From Holosporales bacterium (lineage in GTDB: Bacteria > Pseudomonadota > Alphaproteobacteria > RUG11792): a stretch of 6,524 nucleotides of DNA. The notes beneath the pieces were generated by a model that saw nothing but the letters and a program-made list of their open reading frames with translations, searched no databases and was not told where the DNA came from. The translations under genes and the position numbers were made by a program. Each line of letters opens with the position of its first letter. Positions within the stretch are counted from its first letter, which is position 1. This document shows, in pieces, positions 1 to 4,726 of this stretch. Location of the stretch: assembly GCA_031260085.1 (NCBI GenBank), contig JAIRKP010000058.1, positions 1-6,524 on the forward strand. Direction: 5' to 3'.

Positions 1-210
1 GAAAACTATTAATGAAAAAACTTTGTCTTTTCCAGGATCACTTGCCTTCAATCAAAACTTTCAGAATCAGAATTTTTGCCAAAAGACATAGGAGCATAGA
101 AGCAGAGTGGGCATAAATGGAGCCGTTATTCTGAAGGTATGGCCCTAAAAGCGGTGGCTTGTGGGCGCAACCAATTCCCATTTCAAAAAAAAGAAAGGAA
201 TACCACAAGG
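1..210. other. Left-edge non-coding stretch with a degenerate repeat
   Basis: I see no convincing gene here. The plus frame across 82-150 is broken by stops at the 'TGGGCATAA' and 'TTCTGA' positions, and the short minus-strand frame over 38-226 has no Shine-Dalgarno sequence or recognisable protein. The stretch holds one copy of a degenerate repeat (137-166) that recurs at 1201-1230, and a purine-rich AAAGGAA at 194-200 that probably serves as ribosome binding site for the frame starting at 211. It could be eroded mobile-element or pseudogene sequence, but nothing proves it. Confidence 0.4.
137..166 (+). repeat. Degenerate dispersed repeat, copy 1
   Basis: This 30-base stretch matches 1201-1230 at 22 of 30 positions without gaps, sharing GTATG, the core TAAAA/AAAAA followed by GCG, then TGGCT and a terminal GGGC. 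A CCAAAAGACATA at 79-90 upstream also resembles CCAAAAGACGTA at 1241-1252, which lies downstream of copy 2, so the order of the two blocks is swapped between copies. The matches suggest remnants of a small repeated element, but with only two degenerate copies visible chance or a shared ancestral gene fragment is possible. Confidence 0.35.
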
Positions 211-393
211 ATGCCAATACACACATCCAAATTGAAAGGAATCATCATATCAACAATAATGATCCCTACCATAACCCAAGCGTCAGATCTAGGTTGCCTG
301 AGCTGCGAAGGGCACTCTCTCCCAAGTTACTCGCGATACATCAGCAGTGGCGAACCTCTTGTCTTGAGGGATGCGACCCTGCACGTAAACTAA
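211..393 (+). CDS. Small signal-peptide protein, probable 5' part of an interrupted gene
   Basis: This 60-codon frame starts at ATG 211, ten bases after the Shine-Dalgarno-like AAAGGAA at 194-200. The N-terminus looks like a Sec signal peptide: a short basic region (K7, K9), a hydrophobic core at about residues 10-21 (GIIISTIMIPTI) and a likely cleavage site after A24 (TQA|SD). The mature part is short and contains a CLSC pair (C29, C32). The frame closes with TAA at 391-393, but the very next codons continue in the same frame through position 735. I therefore read it as the front half of a 174-codon secreted protein split by one nonsense codon. I do not recognise the family. Alternatives are a genuine 60-residue exported peptide, or a chance frame: the +2-shifted frame 159-434 is also open. 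The start choice rests on the ribosome binding site and the signal peptide. Confidence 0.4.
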   Translation: MPIHTSKLKGIIISTIMIPTITQASDLGCLSCEGHSLPSYSRYISSGEPLVLRDATLHVN

Positions 394-417
394 CCAACAA
401 GCAATCCGTTCTCGGTT

Positions 418-735
418 ATGTGGTCTTGGATTAAGGAACACTGCTGTTGCGGCAGGCAACAAGCAGATGTTGGCTACGACGATGTACCAGCAGCATACCA
501 ATATCCGGAAGCTCCAGAAGAGATCCCTGATGCAGGGAGCGATACAACACTGACACCGCCGCCAGTACATACCGATGACGGAGGCTCAAGCGCACCAGAA
601 ATAGATATACCTTCTCCACAATCTGAGCAAGGGAAAACTAAGGCCGAGGAAGTTGACGGCGATGCAGAAGTATCCCCTTCGCCATCTGAGCAAGAATACC
701 CACCATATGATGACGAAGACAGGAGGGCGAAATAG
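418..735 (+). CDS. Acidic, proline-rich small protein, probable 3' part of an interrupted gene
   Basis: If started at ATG 418 this encodes 105 residues of no family I recognise. It begins MWSWIKEH followed by three consecutive cysteines (residues 9-11). The rest is strongly acidic and disorder-like, with 25 Asp/Glu against 7 Lys/Arg and 14 prolines. Short self-similar pieces (SPQSEQ and SPSEQ) are visible also in the DNA, where CATCTGAGCAAG nearly recurs. There are no membrane segments. No Shine-Dalgarno sequence precedes ATG 418, and the frame is continuous upstream with the signal-peptide frame at 211-393 apart from one TAA, so this is more likely the tail of that interrupted gene than an independently started one. 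Its GC content is about 51% (154 of 300 bases over 421-720, hand count), well above the neighbouring core genes, which hints at acquired DNA. A secreted or host-interacting role is conceivable only because of the upstream signal peptide. Confidence 0.45.
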   Translation: MWSWIKEHCCCGRQQADVGYDDVPAAYQYPEAPEEIPDAGSDTTLTPPPVHTDDGGSSAPEIDIPSPQSEQGKTKAEEVDGDAEVSPSPSEQEYPPYDDEDRRAK

Positions 736-947
736 AACTACTACGATACGTTATATCATTCATCGCATTAGTTACCCATGAAATGAGAAATCTAAAGCTT
801 TAAAGATTACGTGAAAACCGAGATTTTCTTAAATGGCATAGAAGAACTAGGCATCTGTTTTCTCACAAAGTAAAACTTGAACAAAAGTTAGAGGTTCGAA
901 AATTAACCTTTAGTTTGATAAAAAAAATTAATAGAGAATCAGATTAA
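736..947. other. Spacer without a supportable gene
   Basis: After the TAG at 733-735 the sequence returns to AT-rich composition. One plus frame (ATG 783 to TAA 945-947) reads MRNLKL, a stop, then 47 open codons with a basic, protein-like composition (for example LKWHRRTRHLFSHK and LTFSLIKKINRE). It has no ribosome binding site and no start codon after the internal stop, so it could at best be a gene remnant. A 10-bp palindrome TAAAGCTTTA lies at 793-802. I see no RNA gene and no clear terminator behind the 735 stop. Confidence 0.35.
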
Positions 948-954
948 CGAATAC

Positions 955-994
955 AGTCTGTCAAGGAGGAGAACGAAGTGATCCTTGACAGACT
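955..994. repeat. Perfect 13-bp inverted repeat
   Basis: The arms AGTCTGTCAAGGA (955-967) and TCCTTGACAGACT (982-994) are exact reverse complements around a 14-base purine-rich loop (968-981). The right arm contains TTGACA (985-990), a consensus -35 hexamer. No T-tract follows. Confidence 0.85.
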
Positions 995-1016
995 ATTGGC
1001 GCGAGTATGGTATAAT
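985..1016 (+). promoter_or_regulatory. Consensus sigma70-type promoter inside the hairpin cassette
   Basis: A perfect -35 TTGACA (985-990) and a perfect extended -10 TGGTATAAT (1008-1016) face murA. The spacer is 20 bases, longer than the usual 16-18, though an extended -10 can compensate for poor -35 spacing. Transcription would begin near 1023, in the right arm of the 17-bp hairpin, giving a murA leader of about 320 bases. Both hexamers lie within hairpin arms, so their occurrence could be incidental to the repeats. Confidence 0.45.
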
Positions 1017-1036
1017 TTCTATACCATACTCGCGCC
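998..1036. repeat. Perfect 17-bp inverted repeat with 5-base loop
   Basis: The left arm 998-1014 (GGCGCGAGTATGGTATA) and the right arm 1020-1036 (TATACCATACTCGCGCC) are exact complements separated by ATTTC. The GC-rich base and short loop would give a very stable hairpin in DNA or RNA. The next bases are CCCGGGGC rather than a T run, so it does not have the form of an intrinsic terminator on the plus strand. On the minus strand the stem is followed by AATAGTCTG, also without a T run. Confidence 0.9.
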
Positions 1037-1129
1037 CCGGGGCTTGAAAATCCTTGATTTTCTACGCTCGTAACACAAAATGTCAGTATTCGAGTATAAC
1101 TTTAAGGGTACATTACAGTTAACAATATT

Positions 1130-1155
1130 TTAAATATTCCAAGTGGAACATTTAA
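1130..1155. promoter_or_regulatory. 26-base near-perfect dyad, operator-like
   Basis: Two 12-base arms (TTAAATATTCCA at 1130-1141 and TGGAACATTTAA at 1144-1155) are complementary at 11 of 12 positions around a central AG. The only mismatch is A1136 against C1149. The size and AT-rich flanks resemble a binding site for a dimeric regulator, located about 190 bases before murA. It could instead form an AT-rich hairpin, or be a chance palindrome. No regulator gene is visible in the window. Confidence 0.4.
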
Positions 1156-1200
1156 GTGTTTAGACAGAGCGTTGTTGTGAAAGGTTTGCTAACTGTGAGA

Positions 1201-1230
1201 GTATGCCTAAAAAGCGATGGCTCTTTGGGC
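1201..1230 (+). repeat. Degenerate dispersed repeat, copy 2
   Basis: This stretch matches 137-166 at 22 of 30 ungapped positions (GTATG, AAAAGCG, TGGCT and GGGC are the best conserved blocks). It is followed by CCAAAAGACGTA (1241-1252), which is 11 of 12 identical to 79-90 upstream of copy 1. It lies in the murA leader region and does not form part of any open frame. Confidence 0.35.
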
Positions 1231-1282
1231 TCCCGTGCTACCAAAAGACGTAACTTCTGCCCATAGTTTAATAACGCAAGCC

Positions 1283-1311
1283 TTGATTTTTTGGTTATTT
1301 TATTGTCTAAT
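1283..1311 (+). promoter_or_regulatory. Candidate sigma70-type promoter of murA
   Basis: TTGATT (1283-1288, four of six matches to TTGACA) is followed after exactly 17 bases by TCTAAT (1306-1311, five of six matches to TATAAT). Transcription would start near 1318, leaving a short leader of about 28 bases before ATG 1346. The spacing and location make this the simplest promoter for the murA-ftsY-symporter cluster. Confidence 0.5.
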
Positions 1312-1345
1312 TGATGCCATCAATAAATCTTTTTAGAAATTGATA

Positions 1346-2608
1346 ATGCTGCAAAGTATGAGAATTCGGGGAGGGCAGCCCCTTAATGGTGAAGTCGCGA
1401 TTAGTGGAGCTAAAAACTTAGCTTTGCCTGCTTTAGCGGCTTCTTTGCTGACTGAGTCGAAAGTTATTCTTAAAAACGTTCCCAAATTAGTCGATATTCG
1501 ATCGATGTTGGAGCTTTTAGATCATCTTGGCTGCAATATTGATTGTTTTGAACCAAACTCTATATCTATATCAACCAACAATTTGAAATCCACGGATGCT
1601 CCTTATGATTTTGTTCGAAAAATGAGGGCTTCAATTTTAGTCTTAGGGCCTCTTTTATCGAGATTTAAACAAGCGACTGTTTCCCTGCCTGGAGGATGCG
1701 CTATCGGAACAAGAGGTGTCGATTTGCATATTAAAGCTCTTCAACTTATGGGAGCTCAAATTTCTATTGAAAATGGATATATTAAAGCTCAGGCAAATCA
1801 TGGGCTTTGTGGGTGTGATATAGCATTCCCAATAGTCACAGTGACTGGAACTGAAAATGTTCTAATGGCAGCTGTCTTAGCAAAAGGAATGACAAGGTTA
1901 ATAAACGCAGCTGTGGAGCCTGAAGTTGTTGCGCTTTGTAGGCTCTTAAATAACATGGGAGCAAATATAAAAGGACATGGAACTTCTATTATAGAAATAG
2001 AAGGAGCTCAATCTCTTCATGGAACTGAATTTGAAATTATTCCTGATAGAATCGAAGTCGGAACTTATGCAATTGCTGCAGCTTTGACTTCTGGTAAACT
2101 CTTATTAAAAAATTGTATTTACGATGATTTAACGACCGTTTTTGAAACGCTTCAAAATTGTGGAATTGTATTTGAGAAACAAGACAAAAATATACTAGTC
2201 TATAGGAAAGAAGACATAAAACCAATCGATATTCAAACTATGCCTCATCCAGGATTCCCGACTGATCTTCAAGCTCAGTATACCGTCTTAATGTCAGTTA
2301 GCTGCGGTACTGCGGCTATAACCGAAAACATATTCGAGAACAGATTTATGCATATTCCAGAGTTGAATCGAATGGGCGCCAATATTTCTGTTCACGGGAA
2401 AACGGCTATCGTGACCGGAGTAAAAAAGCTTTTTGGAGCGCAAGTTATGGCGACTGATTTGAGAGCTTCGGCTTCTCTTGTTTTGGCGGGGCTCATAGCA
2501 AATGGCAAAACAGTTGTGAATCGTTTATATCATCTAGATCGTGGATATGCAGAGATAGATAAAAAATTAACAGAGTGTGGCGCTGTCGTTGAGAGATTTT
2601 CGGTTTAG
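1346..2608 (+). CDS. murA: UDP-N-acetylglucosamine 1-carboxyvinyltransferase (MurA)
   Basis: MurA transfers enolpyruvate from phosphoenolpyruvate to UDP-GlcNAc, the first committed cytoplasmic step of peptidoglycan synthesis. The protein is 420 residues from ATG 1346, against 419 in E. coli. Landmarks are GEVAISGAKN with the substrate-binding K23-N24, RKMRAS (91-96), and the catalytic loop LPGGCAIGTR with Cys118, corresponding to E. coli Cys115, the fosfomycin target. HPGFPTD carries Asp307 (E. coli Asp305), and DLRASASLVLAG and LYHLDRGY (E. coli Arg397) lie near the C-terminus. The residue after the loop arginine is Gly (RGVDLHI) where RPVDLH is usual, a small deviation. I prefer ATG 1346 because MLQSMRIRGG fits the family N-terminus. 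TTG 1340 would add two residues and ATG 1358 would leave a slightly short start. No start has a strong Shine-Dalgarno sequence. ftsY follows after 8 bases. The call is secure. Confidence 0.97.
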   Translation: MLQSMRIRGGQPLNGEVAISGAKNLALPALAASLLTESKVILKNVPKLVDIRSMLELLDHLGCNIDCFEPNSISISTNNLKSTDAPYDFVRKMRASILVLGPLLSRFKQATVSLPGGCAIGTRGVDLHIKALQLMGAQISIENGYIKAQANHGLCGCDIAFPIVTVTGTENVLMAAVLAKGMTRLINAAVEPEVVALCRLLNNMGANIKGHGTSIIEIEGAQSLHGTEFEIIPDRIEVGTYAIAAALTSGKLLLKNCIYDDLTTVFETLQNCGIVFEKQDKNILVYRKEDIKPIDIQTMPHPGFPTDLQAQYTVLMSVSCGTAAITENIFENRFMHIPELNRMGANISVHGKTAIVTGVKKLFGAQVMATDLRASASLVLAGLIANGKTVVNRLYHLDRGYAEIDKKLTECGAVVERFSV

Positions 2609-2616
2609 GATCTTTT

Positions 2617-3450
2617 ATGTTATTTTTCAAAAAATTAAAAGACGTTATAAATAAAATTTCCAATAAAGATAAAAATGACATTTCTTCGTTAGAGGATATT
2701 TTAATTGAAGCAGATTTTGGTGTTGAACTAGCTATGGAAATATCTTCAAAATTACGGAATTCGAAGAATATAATTAATGATTTGAAAATAGAATTAGAAA
2801 GAATACTATCTCCATTAATCAAAGATTTTAATTTTACTATATCTAATAAGCCTTTTATTATTACTATGTGCGGAGTAAATGGGAGTGGCAAAACAACTAC
2901 AGTCGCGAAGCTTGCTCAAATTCTAAAGAAACGAGGTTGCTCAGTTGATATAGCAGCTTGTGACACATTTCGAGCAGCTGCAACAGAACAATTAGAAATT
3001 TGGGCAAAGCGATTAGATTGTAAAATTTTCAAAGCAGATTCTAAACGAGAACCAGCAAGCTTAGCATTCGAAGCAGTTCAATCTGTGACGAGTGATATTT
3101 TAATTATTGATACTGCGGGAAGGTTACATAATAATTCAAACTTAATGAATGAATTAGCCAAAATATATCGAGTTTTAAAAAAATTTAGAGAATCTGCTCC
3201 TAATGAAAATATCCTTGTAATAGATGCAACAACGGGGCAAAATGTTATCGATCAAGTTAGAGAATTTCAAAAAATAAATGAAATATCAGGGATAATAATT
3301 GCAAAGATGGACGGAGGGGCAAAAGGAGGAACAATAATCCGTGTGGCAAATGAATTTAAAATTCCAATTCTTGGAGTTGGAACAGGAGAAACCGAATTTG
3401 ATTTAGAAAAATTTTCAATTAGCAAATTTTTAGATGATTTAATGGAGTAA
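2617..3450 (+). CDS. ftsY: Signal recognition particle receptor FtsY (NG domain only)
   Basis: FtsY is the SRP receptor GTPase that docks ribosome-nascent chain complexes carrying membrane proteins at the inner membrane and hands them to SecYEG. The 277 residues comprise a helical N domain (about 1-75) and the G domain: P-loop GVNGSGKT (86-93), DTFRAAA (116-122), DTAGR (165-169), TTGQNV (205-210), AKMDGGAKGG (229-238) and the closing GVG motif (253-255). The G4 motif is AKMD where TKLD is usual, and the closing loop GVGTGETEFDLEKF seems two residues longer than the common GVGEGIDDLQPF form. The acidic A domain of E. coli FtsY (497 residues) is absent, as in many alphaproteobacteria; the lysine-rich start (FFKKLKDVINKISNKDK) may provide membrane contact. 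AGGA overlapping the murA stop (2607-2610) is a plausible ribosome binding site, suggesting translational coupling with murA. Confidence 0.96.
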   Translation: MLFFKKLKDVINKISNKDKNDISSLEDILIEADFGVELAMEISSKLRNSKNIINDLKIELERILSPLIKDFNFTISNKPFIITMCGVNGSGKTTTVAKLAQILKKRGCSVDIAACDTFRAAATEQLEIWAKRLDCKIFKADSKREPASLAFEAVQSVTSDILIIDTAGRLHNNSNLMNELAKIYRVLKKFRESAPNENILVIDATTGQNVIDQVREFQKINEISGIIIAKMDGGAKGGTIIRVANEFKIPILGVGTGETEFDLEKFSISKFLDDLME

Positions 3451-3457
3451 TAAAGTT

Positions 3458-4693
3458 ATGTGTTCAAATTGCAAAACTAAATTTTCAAAAAATACCATAT
3501 TTGTCGTATTGGCGCTTACATTGGGAATTCTCAGCGGATTGTCAAATATTACCTTGCTTGAGCAAATCGGAACTTTTTGTTCTGAGATTTTTATTAGAAT
3601 TTTCAGACTGATAAGCATGCCCGTGATTTCATTGTCTGTCATAGTTGCTTTCTTAAGTTTTGAACAAGAAAAATCTATGGCAAAAATCTGGAAAAAGACT
3701 TTATTTTATACTATAACAACAACGATTACTGCCGCGACTATGAGCGCTATTCTATATTATATTATCAGTCCTGGAAACACAAATTTCTCATCAGATTTTA
3801 ACGCAAAGCAAGAGTTTTCTGCAAATTATATGAGCTATGTTCTTGATATTATTCCCAGCAGTATTTTCTCTGCATTTTCAGAACATAAAGTTCTTAGCGT
3901 ACTCCTTATCAGCGTTGTATTTGGACTTACAATAAGATTTATTGAAGATGAAAAGGATAAAAAAGTAATGGTTTCATTTTTCAAAAGTATACATAACATT
4001 TTATTCGCTATAACTAAAGCAATAGTAAAAATACTTCCTATCGGACTATTTGGATTTATTACTGTCAGCATTATGCAATTCAAAGCTAATATGGTGGATG
4101 TGAAAGGAATGGGAGGATATTTTCTCACGATTATTTTAGCCAACATAATTCAAGGAGTATTTATATTGCCCCTTTTTCTATCTTTAAAAAGAATAAACCC
4201 ATTAGTTGTATTCAAAGCAATGTCATCAGCTCTTTCAGTTGCTTTTTTCTCGAAATCATCTTCCGGTTCCTTGCCAGTGACTATGGAATACGCTGAAACT
4301 AAATTGGGAATAAATCCTAAAATAAGCCGGTTTGTTTTGCCTCTTTGCACAACTATAAACATGAATGGTTGTGCAGCGTTCATATTTACGACAGTGATAT
4401 ACGTCATGCAAAATCACGGTATTGAAATCACACCTCTAACAATGCTTAGCTGGATCATAATAGCAACTATAGCGGCTATCGGAAATGCAGGGGTCCCCAT
4501 GGGGTGTTTTTTCTTAAGTGCTAGTTTATTATCTTCAATGGATGTTCCTATGCCACTTCTTGGAATAATTCTACCAATCTACGGAGCCATAGATATGCTC
4601 GAGACATCCTTAAATGTTTGGTCTGATTCTTGCGTCACAGCTGTCGTGAATAAAGAAACAGAGGGATTAATTTGTGAAAAGAAAAAGACTTAA
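3458..4693 (+). CDS. SDF-family (DAACS) sodium/proton-coupled symporter, substrate uncertain
   Basis: This is a 411-residue inner-membrane transporter of the dicarboxylate/amino acid:cation symporter family, the fold of GltPh and GltP. Visible elements are hydrophobic segments from residue 12 onward, the HP1 tip SKSSSGSLP (265-273), the TM7 motif NMNGC (301-305; NMDGT in GltPh), the HP2 motif GNAGVPMG (342-349) and the TM8 segment DMLETSLNVWSD (379-390). By alignment to GltPh, D394, N401 and D405 are kept as D379, N386 and D390. The side-chain carboxylate ligands R397 and T314 are replaced by E382 and C305, and D312 is N303. It is therefore probably not a standard glutamate/aspartate or C4-dicarboxylate carrier, and I assign no gene symbol. 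ATG 3458 follows GGAG (3444-3447) at the ftsY end, and the 7-base gap places it in the murA-ftsY cluster. The family is certain; the substrate is not. Confidence 0.93.
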   Translation: MCSNCKTKFSKNTIFVVLALTLGILSGLSNITLLEQIGTFCSEIFIRIFRLISMPVISLSVIVAFLSFEQEKSMAKIWKKTLFYTITTTITAATMSAILYYIISPGNTNFSSDFNAKQEFSANYMSYVLDIIPSSIFSAFSEHKVLSVLLISVVFGLTIRFIEDEKDKKVMVSFFKSIHNILFAITKAIVKILPIGLFGFITVSIMQFKANMVDVKGMGGYFLTIILANIIQGVFILPLFLSLKRINPLVVFKAMSSALSVAFFSKSSSGSLPVTMEYAETKLGINPKISRFVLPLCTTINMNGCAAFIFTTVIYVMQNHGIEITPLTMLSWIIIATIAAIGNAGVPMGCFFLSASLLSSMDVPMPLLGIILPIYGAIDMLETSLNVWSDSCVTAVVNKETEGLICEKKKT

Positions 4694-4726
4694 TATCTTA
4701 TTGAGTGCCTGAAAACTAGATTATAT

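Larger units (their letters stand above)
948..1092. other. Structured intergenic cassette with nested hairpins
   Basis: This 145-base block is enclosed by the complementary 7-mers CGAATAC (948-954) and GTATTCG (1086-1092). Inside, in order, are a perfect 13-bp stem (955-967 with 982-994), a perfect 17-bp stem (998-1014 with 1020-1036), the palindrome GCCCCGGGGC (1034-1043) and a perfect 7-bp stem GAAAATC/GATTTTC with a three-base loop (1046-1062). Such density of exact symmetry is not expected by chance in an intergenic spacer. It could be a miniature inverted-repeat element, a structured RNA or a regulatory DNA site. No uridine tract follows any stem, so a standard intrinsic terminator is not the simplest reading. 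No target-site duplication is evident. Confidence 0.6.

Noticed and set aside
159..434. Plus-strand 91-codon frame overlapping 211-393 in another phase
   Set aside because: The starting ATG lacks a ribosome binding site and the product has no signal peptide or recognisable domain. The 211 frame has both a ribosome binding site and a signal peptide, though the choice is not beyond doubt.
289..570. Minus-strand 93-codon frame
   Set aside because: It overlaps the GC-rich plus-strand frame, has no Shine-Dalgarno sequence, and its cysteine- and tryptophan-rich composition is typical of an antisense shadow.
813..828. GAAAA/TTTTC hairpin with six-base loop
   Set aside because: A five-bp A/T-rich stem of this kind is expected by chance in AT-rich sequence.
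888..912. GGTTCGA with flanking complementary AGGTT/AACCT, resembling a tRNA T-arm
   Set aside because: The loop is eight bases, and no acceptor, D or anticodon arms can be drawn at proper distances, so it is not a tRNA.
783..947. Basic protein-like frame after ATG 783
   Set aside because: It is interrupted by TAA at 801-803, has no ribosome binding site and offers no start codon after the stop, so it is too weak to list as a gene or pseudogene.
948..1092. CRISPR array or tRNA/rRNA origin for the repeat cassette
   Set aside because: The repeats are inverted rather than regularly spaced direct repeats, and no conserved RNA gene signature could be matched.
2493..2891. 132-codon minus-strand frame across the murA-ftsY junction
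   Set aside because: It is antisense to two conserved genes and shows only low-complexity AT-driven composition.
4689..4705. Possible terminator between the symporter and aspS (CTTAATA TCT TATTGAG)
   Set aside because: The stem is seven weak pairs including a wobble on the plus strand and a mismatch on the minus strand, and no T-tract follows. The 33-base convergent gap shows no convincing terminator.
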